Assembly: GCF_019969685.1 (NCBI RefSeq)
Contig: NZ_JAHXYZ010000002.1
Location: 1,302,001 to 1,366,000, forward strand
Length of the DNA: 64,000 nucleotides
Reading direction: 5' to 3'
Source of the DNA: Microbacterium sp. EST19A
GTDB lineage: Bacteria; Actinomycetota; Actinomycetes; Actinomycetales; Microbacteriaceae
Shown piece by piece: positions 51,301 through 58,858 of the stretch. The first letter of the stretch is position 1. Each line of letters begins with the position of its first letter. The notes beneath the pieces were generated by a model. That model was given only the letters and a program-made list of their open reading frames with translations. It made no database searches and was not told where the DNA came from. The translations under genes and the position numbers were made by a program.

Positions 51301-53349
51301 ATCGCCGTCTCCGTCGAGATCTGTGGCGTCGACGTACCTCTGGCCGTTGTTGGTGCCACCCCAGGTCGCAGCCAGCCCCCGGAAGGTGCCGGACGCGTCA
51401 CCGATGAAGCCCGAGGCCGTGACGCGACTCCCGGCCGGAGCCGCAGCGGTCGGCGTGGCCTGCACCGTGAGTGCGGGCCAGCGACTGTTCACACCCCAGA
51501 CCGTACCCTCGGGCCAGCTGACCCCGAGGCTCTGTCGCTGGTCGCCGTCGACAGTGACCACCTTGCGTTCGACGATCGCTCCAGCGGGTGCGCCCGCGTC
51601 GAGCGCCCAGGAGTCATCGATGATCGTCCACTGATAGGGGGCGGTGAAGACGTACTGCGGCTCGAGCGTCGCACCGGCATCCATCGCGCTGGTCGTGCCG
51701 CTCATCGAGAACGTGACCGGCGTGCCCGCCACGGGGTTCCCCTCGGGGGCGGTGAAGCGGATGTCCGCAAGGAAGTTCGCCGGCCGGGGGGCGGCGACGA
51801 CGCTGGCGGTCGAGACCCCCTCATCGAAGTCGGCCAGACCCGTGTCCGGATAGGTCATGACCGCGCTGGCCGTGTTCGAGATGGGCCACCCTTCGGCCGG
51901 TGCGCTTCCCACGATCGAATAGCGCATGGTGAACGTCCACCTCGTCGTGGCGGAGATGTCGGCCTGAGTCAGGTTCGGGCCTTCGAGCACGGGGCTCGTG
52001 ACCGTGACCTCGACGATCCTCCGCGCGGCGGGCGCTGTGTAGCTGCCGCTGGCCGTGCCGGTCGCGCCGTTGTCCAGGGTGTACCGGATGGTGCCGCCTG
52101 TCGCGACGACGCGGTCGACGCGGATGTGCTCGACGTCGCGGAGGTCGTCAGTGATCACCGCGACGCCGGCGACGTTCGCCTTGTTGCCGACCTGGACGTT
52201 CCAGTTGTTCGTCTGCGCCCCGTCCCACACGATGTTCGGAGCCTGCTGCGTCGACGACCACTTCTCCAGCGGTTGCGCGGCCGCGAACGGCGTGCACGAG
52301 GTCGCCTTGTTCGTCACCGACGTCAGAGCGGTCTTCGACTGGCCGTCGAGATAGACGACGGAGGTGTCGAAACCAGCCGTGACGTCGACCGTGCACGCCT
52401 CTGAGAACATCGACGACGGGAACTGCACGGTCACGGTGCGCGCAAGACCGAAGCCGGTGATCGACTCCCACCCGGGGGCCGCCGCCTGACCGTTGTCGCT
52501 CCAGGTGACGGTGCGTTGCGCGCTGTCGTATGTTCCGCCGTCCGACGCCTGCACGAAGACGGCACCGTCGGGAAGATGGAAGGTGTTCGTGTAGGACTGG
52601 GCGCAGAGCTTCGACGGCTCGCCGAACGTGCCGACCGACTGGTACCACATGCAGTCACTGCCCATGCGGACCACGTAGTCGTAGTTCGTGTCGGCCCGCG
52701 CGATGCCCTGCGTGCCGAATGCCACCTGGGGTGCCTTGGTGTCGACGTGCCAGACCAGGCTGTCCGTCGCCGACGCGGTCGCTCCTGCGTTGTTGGCATC
52801 GATCGTGACCCGGTTGACGATGTTCGTGCCGTCGAGGAAGAACGACTGCGGTGCGGGTGCGCCGCTGCGGCCCTGCCAGTCGAAGACCATCGTGAACGTA
52901 CCGGTCGCACCGGCGGCGAGGTTGCCCAGGGTGATCGTGTAGCCGGTCGCGTCGGTTCCCGTGCGCGAGGCGCCGGCAGGCAGGGTGACCGAGACGAAGG
53001 AGGCGAACCGTTGAGTGCCATAGAACTGGTCGAGCTGCTGCGGGTCCACGGTGATCGACACCCCCGTGCACGCCGCGGATGAACCGCAGCCGTATCCTAT
53101 GCGCAGGGCGAACTGCCGCTCCGGCCCGTTGCCCTGGGCCGGAGCGGCCTTGAGTTCGGCGATGGGCGTGACGAAGTCGGATGCCGAAACGTAGTCGACC
53201 GTGGTGGTGACCGTTGCCGGCCCTCCGGGGACCGCGGCGAGCGCTGCGCTGGGCGTCGCGAGGGTGGCGCCCAGCACGAGCACGGAGACCGCCGCCGCGA
53301 CCAGTCGAAGCCGGTGGCTCAAGGGTTTCCGACCAAGGATGGATCTCAC
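48397..53349 (-). CDS. Giant LAXTG-anchored surface protein 2 with DUF11-like repeats
   Basis: About 1650 residues from the GTG at 53349, preceded by AGGAGA; an in-frame ATG at 53400 would add 17 residues but lies too close to the promoter box. The signal peptide (LRLVAAAVSVLVLGATLATPSAALAA) is followed by a head of about 700 residues. Then comes the domain shared with giant 1 (TIQNNGNTALQDVVAYDVLPYVG...TTPRGSRFA...NPC...CVDDW), a DUF11 unit, and four repeats of about 110 residues (YxFxVxNxGNxTLxxVxxxDxLxGL). Sorting signal LAATGG, hydrophobic helix and RRRAGIRS close it. It looks like a paralogue of giant 1 with a different head. Confidence 0.88.
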   Translation of the reverse strand: MRSILGRKPLSHRLRLVAAAVSVLVLGATLATPSAALAAVPGGPATVTTTVDYVSASDFVTPIAELKAAPAQGNGPERQFALRIGYGCGSSAACTGVSITVDPQQLDQFYGTQRFASFVSVTLPAGASRTGTDATGYTITLGNLAAGATGTFTMVFDWQGRSGAPAPQSFFLDGTNIVNRVTIDANNAGATASATDSLVWHVDTKAPQVAFGTQGIARADTNYDYVVRMGSDCMWYQSVGTFGEPSKLCAQSYTNTFHLPDGAVFVQASDGGTYDSAQRTVTWSDNGQAAAPGWESITGFGLARTVTVQFPSSMFSEACTVDVTAGFDTSVVYLDGQSKTALTSVTNKATSCTPFAAAQPLEKWSSTQQAPNIVWDGAQTNNWNVQVGNKANVAGVAVITDDLRDVEHIRVDRVVATGGTIRYTLDNGATGTASGSYTAPAARRIVEVTVTSPVLEGPNLTQADISATTRWTFTMRYSIVGSAPAEGWPISNTASAVMTYPDTGLADFDEGVSTASVVAAPRPANFLADIRFTAPEGNPVAGTPVTFSMSGTTSAMDAGATLEPQYVFTAPYQWTIIDDSWALDAGAPAGAIVERKVVTVDGDQRQSLGVSWPEGTVWGVNSRWPALTVQATPTAAAPAGSRVTASGFIGDASGTFRGLAATWGGTNNGQRYVDATDLDGDGDVAEYLGRTSTNIITVGAASALSTLKEICQADPEARDGCEWISDSSRSILVSPLETGIRYRVTIQNNGNTALQDVVAYDVLPYVGDVGVSAGSSTTPRGSRFAESLSDVSEVSSALTLSYSASTNPCREQVYPGAPDCVDDWDQFVDGKVAIRAALGGPLSAHASVSFEYTASVIGTPGAGEKACNSIASAATGVPISEPSPVCAEIVAADLAVTAGNVPNPQVGRPAVLPFTVANLAGTDSAALAPISIPAGIRVTGLAGDGWSCAADGAGDLPIDGPLQLDCTVSEPLAPGDETRIELPVVITAANAVIDAGVEGPLFDPDTDNNDARITIAAAPPGGLTVTKDDQKSALVRGQETTYAITVANQLVGESVAGVTAVDTLPEGMEVVSVGDGGVFDDDARTITWNIAQIGAAGTWETSVTVRVAQDAVGTTLSNLVEADATDPAFPEATLTSEATDVDHLDAISLRKTGEIVAPGDGADPRPGDVVEYRFVVANVGGGTLTGVDLTDGMEGLSAITFPEGWPAAVGTLAAGQSVNAVARYTLTGADIDGGRIENLAEVTADSAGGGQVSDESIAPLDLPAIGGIELTKDVDFAEDADVRHEGDEIVYSFEIGNSGNATLHDVAISDALEGLSNIEYTWPTDADGILPAGSSATASATYALTQADIDRGTVDNSASVAGIDVTDAEVSDTADAQLVIPAAPSVSLEKTGTMDAERPVPGDLAEFEFTVTNIGNVTLTGVTIEDELAGLGDLEFAEWPDGAGVLAPGEHVIATAQYALSQEDIDAGVVDNAATALAVPARGEGVEASDDVSVPLAQVPGLSVVKRAALADSDGNGVANPGETIAFDFLVENTGNVTLTDVRVVDAMVSGLQAVSSLAPGESVLLSADRYTVTLADALLGAVRNTATVVGDAPDGSAIVSDSSSTSTAAGIAESLAATGGAAAASLALLAVAFAGVGVMLLRRRAGIRS

Positions 53350-53436
53350 TGCACGCTCTCCTGTCACCTGAGCCCGGACGCTGAGCGCCCACGGCATCAC
53401 TCACTCTGGCGTACGAAAGACCGCAGCCTTGCGGTT

Positions 53437-53454
53437 TTCACCCTCGTCTCACCC
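53437..53454 (-). promoter_or_regulatory. RGGTGA direct-repeat box of giant gene 2
   Basis: GGGTGA-GACGA-GGGTGAA on the minus strand, 88 bp upstream of the GTG start. No clean TANNNT box is seen at 28-29 nt, so the -10 is unclear. Confidence 0.6.
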
Positions 53455-53673
53455 CGCTCGGACGTCATGCTGCTTGTCCCAGCCACGCTCCCGCCGAGGC
53501 GCTCCCCCCTACGGCGAGCGAGCAGATGTCTCTCGAGGGTCATGCGGCGGCGCGCTCGGCAGTCTCGGAACCCGCCAGCCTATCGGGAGACACCTGGCGG
53601 TCGAAACGCGGCTGTCACGCTGGACTGGCGCAATATTCCAGGACGAACAAATCCCGCCTGAACGGGGAATTGT

Positions 53674-53738
53674 ACTGCGGAGACGAGGGGATTTGAACCC
53701 CTGGTCCCCGTGAGGGGACTCCACCCTAGCAGGGTGAT
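53674..53738 (-). repeat. Right attachment-like repeat: 3' part of tRNA-Ser(GCU)
   Basis: Same 65 bp as 25612-25676 with one base change (53727, in the anticodon loop, giving CTGCTAG). On the minus strand it has the variable arm, T arm and acceptor 3' strand of a tRNA-Ser, but again no 5' half follows. The similarity continues weakly for about 170 bp beyond it. Confidence 0.85.
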
Positions 53739-53774
53739 TCGAGCGACTTTCGGATACCACGGCGTCGCACCTGA

Positions 53775-53807
53775 TCAGCCGAGAAAAGTCCAAGTTTTCT
53801 CGGCTGA
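53775..53807. terminator. Strong hairpin beside the right repeat
   Basis: Perfect 13-bp inverted repeat (TCAGCCGAGAAAA / TTTTCTCGGCTGA) with a 7-nt loop. A and T runs at the inner ends suit neither strand's classic terminator. It may be a terminator or a recombinase arm site. It is absent at the equivalent place beside the left repeat. Confidence 0.55.
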
Positions 53808-53981
53808 CCAGGGAATCTCGTGTCGCACCTGGCGCACGTCGGACACGCGCGAAGCTGTCTCTATCAGTATTCTCACTATGCCTGGGGTCACCTGGGGGAC
53901 ACTTGGCACCGCCCAGACCAGCACGCTTGTCACCGGCGGCCCGACTTCGGGAGCCTCGTCGATCCCTGACCCGACTAGACC

Positions 53982-55646
53982 CTAGATCACGCGGCCGTCG
54001 CCGGGTCGCGATACGCGAAGCCAGCGGTAGCCGTACGCCGGGACTTCCAATTCCACCGTCCCGGTCGGGCCGAGAGTGAGATGCAACGGTTCGAGCAGAT
54101 CGAGGAGGGTCGTCCCCTCCGGCTCGTCGTTTACCTGGAAGGCCGTGGTCACGGGCACTTCTGCGAAGTTGTGGAGGGCGATGACACGTCCGACGTCAGC
54201 CGACAGCGAGTGCACGAGAAGCGAGTCGACAGACTGGTCGATCACCTGAAGGGTGCCCCACCCCAACTCCGGAGAGATACGGTACCGCTCGGTGAGAGCG
54301 CGGATGAAGTGAAGCAGCGATCCGCGGTCCTCGAGCTGTGCGGCCACGTTGACGTGCTCCGGTGCGTACCCATCGGAAGGTGGGCGAGCGATGAGCCTGC
54401 TCGGCGCGGCATCCGAGAAGCCTCCGTTGCGATCCGCGGACCACTGCATCGGTGTCCGCACGGCTTCGCGACCGAGGATCTCGACGTTCTCACCCATACC
54501 GATCTCCTCGCCGTAGAACAGCACCGGCGTACCCGGCAGGGTGAACAGCAGACTGTAGGCCATCCGAATTCGCCGCGGGTCGCCGTCGAGCATTGGGGGG
54601 AGACGCCGGGTGATGCCGCGACCGAACACCCGCTGCCGCTCGTCGGGCGCGAACGCGTCGAACACCTCCTGCCTTTCACCGTCGCTGAGCTTGTCGAGCG
54701 TCAGCTCGTCGTGGTTGCGCAGGAAGTTGGCCCACTGCACCTCCGATCCGAGTGCAGGCCGTGCGCGTAGTGCGGCGATCAGCGGGGCAGGATCTTTGCG
54801 TGCGAAGGACAGGTACAGGGACTGCATCCCGACGAAGTCGAACTGCATGGTGAGCTCGTCACCGTCTTCGCCGCCGAAGTACTGTGCCTGCGTCTCATAG
54901 GGGAGGTTCACTTCGCCGAGGAGGATCGCTTCGCTGGACCGACGCTGCAGGAAGCGTCGAATGTCGCGCAGCAGATCGTGCGGCTCGGGAATGTTCGCAC
55001 CCTCAGGGATCTCGAGAAGGAATGGCACGGCGTCGACCCGGAATCCGGAGATACCCAGCTGCAGCCAGAACCCGATCACTTTTGCGATCTCGTCGCGCAC
55101 GCGGGGGTTCGCGATGTTGAGGTCGGGCTGGTGTTCGTAGAAGCTGTGCTGATACCACTGCCCGGACTTCTCATCCTTGCCCCAGATGCCGTTCGCCTGG
55201 CCGGGGAACACGGCGTTCTTCTGGCCTTTCGGGGGCGCGTCGTCGCGCCAGACGTAGTAGTCCCGGAACGGAGAGTCGACGCTGCGTTTGGCGGCGACGA
55301 ACCATGGATGCCGGTCAGAGGTGTGATTGATGACCAGATCCACGATCACGCGCATGCCGCGATCGCGTGCGGTGCGGATCACCTCCACGAGGTCGCCATG
55401 GTTCCCGAGACGAGGATCGACACCGTAGAAGTCGCTGACGTCGTAGCCGTCGTCACGATCCGGTGTCGGGTAGAACGGCATCAGCCACAGGCAGGTGACG
55501 CCCAGCTGCGAAAGGTAGTCGATCCGCTCCGCGAGTCCTTGCAGGTCACCGACTCCGTCGCCGTTGGAATCGAGGAAGGTCTCGACGTCGAGGCAGTAGA
55601 CGACTGCGGTCTTCCACCAGAGGTCGCTGGTGTCTGTGATCTTCAT
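53982..55646 (-). CDS. GH13 alpha-amylase family protein, TreS-like
   Basis: A 554-residue glycoside hydrolase 13 enzyme. The TIM-barrel motifs are complete: DLVINHTSDRHPWF, the nucleophile Asp in GFRVDAVPFLLE, the acid/base Glu in LLGEVNLP and RNHDEL. The length and sequence (LFTLPGTPVLFYGEEIGMGENVEI) fit the trehalose synthase branch, which interconverts maltose and trehalose. It lacks the fused maltokinase. Its stop overlaps the start of nothing downstream; the upstream gene overlaps its ATG by 4 bp. Confidence 0.88.
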   Translation of the reverse strand: MKITDTSDLWWKTAVVYCLDVETFLDSNGDGVGDLQGLAERIDYLSQLGVTCLWLMPFYPTPDRDDGYDVSDFYGVDPRLGNHGDLVEVIRTARDRGMRVIVDLVINHTSDRHPWFVAAKRSVDSPFRDYYVWRDDAPPKGQKNAVFPGQANGIWGKDEKSGQWYQHSFYEHQPDLNIANPRVRDEIAKVIGFWLQLGISGFRVDAVPFLLEIPEGANIPEPHDLLRDIRRFLQRRSSEAILLGEVNLPYETQAQYFGGEDGDELTMQFDFVGMQSLYLSFARKDPAPLIAALRARPALGSEVQWANFLRNHDELTLDKLSDGERQEVFDAFAPDERQRVFGRGITRRLPPMLDGDPRRIRMAYSLLFTLPGTPVLFYGEEIGMGENVEILGREAVRTPMQWSADRNGGFSDAAPSRLIARPPSDGYAPEHVNVAAQLEDRGSLLHFIRALTERYRISPELGWGTLQVIDQSVDSLLVHSLSADVGRVIALHNFAEVPVTTAFQVNDEPEGTTLLDLLEPLHLTLGPTGTVELEVPAYGYRWLRVSRPGDGRVI

Positions 55647-56608
55647 GCTCGCTCCTTCAGCGCAGGGATCAGCTCGGATGCAGCGGCATCGAGGAACAAC
55701 GATTGGTCGGTGCCTACGTGGTGCAGATACACACGCTCGAATCCGATCTGCACCAGGTCCGCGATGCGGTCAGCGAGCGAGGAGGCATCGTCATCCACCA
55801 GGACGCTTCTTCGAAGATCCTGCTCGTCGAGCCCGGCCACGGCAGCGTCGAAGTCCTCCGGCTGCTCGAGATCCCAGGTGACGGGCGGTGACAGCAGACC
55901 GTTCTTCCACTGCTCGCGGGCGATCGCGAACGCCTCATCGTCGGTCTTCGCCAGGCTGAGATGCACCTGCAGGATGCATGGGCCCGCGCCTCCCTCCGAC
56001 CGGTACGCATCGACGACGCGTCGCAACGACTCCGGCTCTTGCGCGACCGTCGCCAGACCCTGCGCCCACGACGCGGCCCACGCCGCAGTCTCGGCGCTCA
56101 CCGCGGTCGCGAACAGCGGGGGCGGCTCTGCCGGCAGGCTCCATACTCTGGCGCGGTGGACCCGGACCAGGCCGTCATGGTCGACCTCCTCACCCGCCAG
56201 AAGGCGGTGGATCACATCCACGCTCTCCCACAGCCGTTCGTTGCGAATGTGCTTGGCGGGCCAGCCATCGCCCGTCACATGCTCGTTGAGCGCTTCGCCG
56301 CTCCCCATCGCAGCCCAGAAACGTCCCGGGAACATCTCAGCCAGCGTCGCGAACGCCTGCGCGATCACCACTGGGTGATACCGCTGCCCTGGCGCGTTCA
56401 CCATGCCGATCGAGAAGCCGGTGCGCGCGAGCGCGGCCGCGACCCAACTCAACGCGAAACCGGAATGACCTTGCGCGCGGGACCACGGCGCGAGGTGATC
56501 GGAGCACATCGCTCCATCGAAACCAGCGCGCTCAGCGCCGACTACCGCATCCAGGAGGGCGCTCGGCGCGACCTGCTCGTGCGACGCATGGAAACCGATG
56601 AACACCAT
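55643..56608 (-). CDS. Luciferase-like flavin oxidoreductase, TIGR03885-type
   Basis: A 321-residue LLM-fold protein from the ATG at 56608. Family features: FHASHEQVAPSALLDAVVGAERAGFDGAMCSDHLAPW and FWAAMGSGEALNEHVTGDGWP. It matches the TIGR03885 group, probably a flavin enzyme that does not use F420, often encoded beside GH13 enzymes in Microbacteriaceae. Its stop overlaps the ATG of the GH13 gene (ATGA), so the two are coupled. Substrate unknown. Confidence 0.85.
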   Translation of the reverse strand: MVFIGFHASHEQVAPSALLDAVVGAERAGFDGAMCSDHLAPWSRAQGHSGFALSWVAAALARTGFSIGMVNAPGQRYHPVVIAQAFATLAEMFPGRFWAAMGSGEALNEHVTGDGWPAKHIRNERLWESVDVIHRLLAGEEVDHDGLVRVHRARVWSLPAEPPPLFATAVSAETAAWAASWAQGLATVAQEPESLRRVVDAYRSEGGAGPCILQVHLSLAKTDDEAFAIAREQWKNGLLSPPVTWDLEQPEDFDAAVAGLDEQDLRRSVLVDDDASSLADRIADLVQIGFERVYLHHVGTDQSLFLDAAASELIPALKERA

Positions 56609-56694
56609 GCGCCGAGTCTTCCAACCGATGGCGATCTTCGGTAGTGGTGGACACGTCGCGCGCTGCCTGCAAAAATGCCGGACTTGCCGCTTCG

Positions 56695-56815
56695 ATGACG
56701 ATCGCCCCCGAGCGACTCGAAGAGCTCTCCCCGGAGTCCAATGACTAGCTGCGCGAAGTGATCGAGGCGATGGCCGCATATGGCAGACATCGACGCCACC
56801 TTGGGCGCATTCGAT
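56695..56815 (+). pseudogene. C-terminal remnant of a manganese catalase gene
   Basis: Plus-strand reading gives MTIAPERLEELSPESND, a stop, LREVIEAMAA, then after a frameshift MADIDATLGAF. This aligns with the end of the intact catalase at 61270-62220 (MTISPERPEEFSPGADNELRALIEATAAMEMADIDATFG). The rest of the gene is missing. Confidence 0.8.
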
Positions 56816-56879
56816 AAGGGCGCCGGCCATTGCAGAGCAGAGATAGCATCAGGCGAACGGGCACTTCCGTAGCGCCTCG

Positions 56880-57092
56880 TCTGATCGTAAGTGGCCTCCG
56901 GAGCGGGGCCGTGCGGCGCATCTTCTGGGCGAACAACGTGGCGAGTTCACGGCCGACGAGCCGCCCGCCCGTCGCGATCGCCGTCTCGGTCGCGATGCGT
57001 GTGCGCCATTCGGGCCGATCGTGAAGTTCTGTCGCCGCGAACGCAACGACGCGAGCAACGGCGATTATCGGGCGGGTGCTGTTCTGCAATTG
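56880..57092 (-). pseudogene. Internal fragment of a CYP152-like P450 gene
   Basis: The minus strand encodes QLQNSTRPIIAVARVVAFAA and HDRPEWRTRIATETA, then GRLVGRELATLFAQKMRRTAP. These are nearly identical to the intact P450 at 59273-60604 (ELQNSIRPMIAVARFVAFAAKELHDRPEWRTRIATETA...). The heme-binding end and the N terminus are gone. It faces the catalase remnant tail to tail, the mirror image of the intact pair's layout. Confidence 0.82.
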
Positions 57093-57269
57093 ACCGGGGT
57101 GTCTCTGAGCGGCGGGGCCGTTCAGGGTCGGCCAGTATCGGTCTCGCCGGCCAGGCTGATACACCCGTCGCGATGAGTGGTTGCGATCAGTCTTGAGGCC
57201 GACTACCACCCGCCAACGGCCGCTGACAAGGGGTATCACCTTCCCCACGGCCGAGCGTAGAAATTCCGT

Positions 57270-57605
57270 ATGCGAATCATCATTTACGCGGGGGACTCGT
57301 ATCTGACGGGTGACGACATTGCTGACGCGCTGCTTGAATATAGCCGAGCGCTCGGTGATGACGACCGAGCCGAGATCATCGAGATTCCTGTTCGCAACGG
57401 GGACGGCGAAGTTGTATCAGCGAAATTCCTGATTGGGCCCGCTAGTCAAATCGTGACGGAGTCCGTTGATGCGCCTGGGCCCGAAGTCGTTGACGCCGAA
57501 CTGGTGGCGCGGTTGCGCCATCTGACAGGCGCGGTCGAAAGCCCCAGGAGTTCGCCCCTGGCCGCCGAGGATGTGTCGGACTTCGAGATCGACGAAAGCC
57601 ACTAG
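57270..57605 (+). CDS. Hypothetical protein
   Basis: A 111-residue soluble acidic protein with no known motif. It opens MRIIIYAGDSYLTGDDIADALLEYSRALGDDDRAEIIEIPV, which reads as an alternating beta-alpha fold. Codon use is normal for the neighbourhood. No ribosome site is obvious. Function unknown. Confidence 0.65.
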   Translation: MRIIIYAGDSYLTGDDIADALLEYSRALGDDDRAEIIEIPVRNGDGEVVSAKFLIGPASQIVTESVDAPGPEVVDAELVARLRHLTGAVESPRSSPLAAEDVSDFEIDESH

Positions 57606-57705
57606 ATCTCGTCAATCGGCGGCGTGAATTCGACCGTCGCTGCCCGGTCCGCGAAGCGAAAGACGGCTAGGCCACGACACAACGACGTCCGCCCCGGTGG
57701 TGGCT

Positions 57706-58023
57706 CTACTCGGCTGCGAGCGATTCCTCTGGGGGCTCCGGGATGACGTAAAGGCCCGACGGCGAGCTCGCTGTCAGAACGAGCGCTTCAACCCAGTCGC
57801 GATTCATGCTCGCCGGCTTGTTGCCGTCCCATTTGAAGACGAGCGAGCTACCCGGGTGAATCCAGACGGTCGTGCGTCCGCCGCCCGTGCTGACATCCTC
57901 TTTCCACGAAAAAGCGAACGGTTCGGCGCGCCTCAGCTTCGTGGTGATGGCAAGTTGGAGGTGGGCAAGAGCGCGGTCCGGAATCTCGGCCTTCATACTG
58001 CTCTCGTAGATGATCTTTCCCAC
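57706..58023 (-). CDS. DUF7882 family protein, copy 1
   Basis: A 105-residue protein from the GTG at 58023. It has the family pattern GKIIYESS...IPDRALAHLQLAITTKLRRAEPFAFSW, then GGGRTTVWIHPGSSLVFKWDG and ASSPSGLYVIPEP. Such proteins are common in Microbacteriaceae and are sometimes mislabelled as ATP-dependent DNA ligases; the function is unknown. A longer frame upstream of the GTG is not protein-like. It is divergent from a second copy. Confidence 0.82.
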   Translation of the reverse strand: MGKIIYESSMKAEIPDRALAHLQLAITTKLRRAEPFAFSWKEDVSTGGGRTTVWIHPGSSLVFKWDGNKPASMNRDWVEALVLTASSPSGLYVIPEPPEESLAAE

Positions 58024-58159
58024 GGTCGAGCCCCGATCTCCTCGTTGCTGCCTCGCATCAGACACTTTTAGGGAGTTCACGATGCCGCCATCATGCCCTC
58101 TCGCGCCACGCGCGCGCCCCCCCTGGCATAGGCAACGATTTCGGTCTAATCTGCGCGTC

Positions 58160-58471
58160 ATGGGCTACATCACCTACGACAGCACAGGAGTTCTTCACAT
58201 CGAGGATCGCGCATTGGCCCACCTCAAAGTCGTGATTGCGACGAAGCTTCGTCGCAACGAGAGCTTTACTCTCTCCTGGCGGCATCTTGACGACGAGCCG
58301 GGCGGGCGATCCACGATCTGGCTCCACCCGTCCATACCGCTTCGTTTCACGTTCGACGAAGCGGAGCCGCCGCCGCTGAACCAGAAGTGGATCGAAGATC
58401 TCATGCACTCCGCGAACTCCTCCGGGGGAATCCAACTTGTCGACGAAGTCGTCGAGGAGTCAGTTGCCTGA
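58160..58471 (+). CDS. DUF7882 family protein, copy 2
   Basis: A 103-residue paralogue of the gene at 57706-58023 (IEDRALAHLKVVIATKLRRNESFTLSW, GGRSTIWLHPSIPLRFTFDE, SANSSGGIQLVDE). The ATG at 58160 follows a TAATCT box by 7 nt, so it is probably leaderless. It is more diverged than copy 1. The two face away from each other across 136 bp. Confidence 0.82.
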   Translation: MGYITYDSTGVLHIEDRALAHLKVVIATKLRRNESFTLSWRHLDDEPGGRSTIWLHPSIPLRFTFDEAEPPPLNQKWIEDLMHSANSSGGIQLVDEVVEESVA

Positions 58472-58599
58472 GCGAGCGCCGCGGTGCTGCGGATAGCCTC
58501 CGGTCTGCCCGCAAGCAACCCCTTTTCCCGCTCACCGCAGCGTCGTACGTTGGTGTCCTAGTTCATCAGCTCGACCCGCAATGCGGTTCGGGAGACGAC

Positions 58600-58764
58600 G
58601 GTGGAGGGACAGGTTCGTGGACCGGACGTTTGCAGAACTGGCAATCAGAGTTCCTCGCCGTCGGGGCCATGGTCGTCTTCAGCATCTACTTGCGACAGCG
58701 CGGGTCCAGTGAATCGAAGCCGGTCGGCACACCTCACGCGACGAGTAGCACCGAATCTGAATAA
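58600..58764 (+). pseudogene. 3' remnant of a DUF6766 membrane-protein gene
   Basis: The reading frame ends NWQSEFLAVGAMVVFSIYLRQRGSSESKP, the C-terminal signature of DUF6766 (ENWQSEFLQ...L.QRGSPESK). The first three helices of the family are missing upstream, where the frame turns into Ser/Arg-rich nonsense. So this is a truncated gene. Confidence 0.65.
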
Positions 58765-58858
58765 GAGACCCATTTAGCTTTCTGAGTCCTTCCTGTCAAG
58801 TGACTTCCAGGGGACACCCAGTCTGACCGACAGTAGGTCTGTCCGATTGGAGGGTGAG

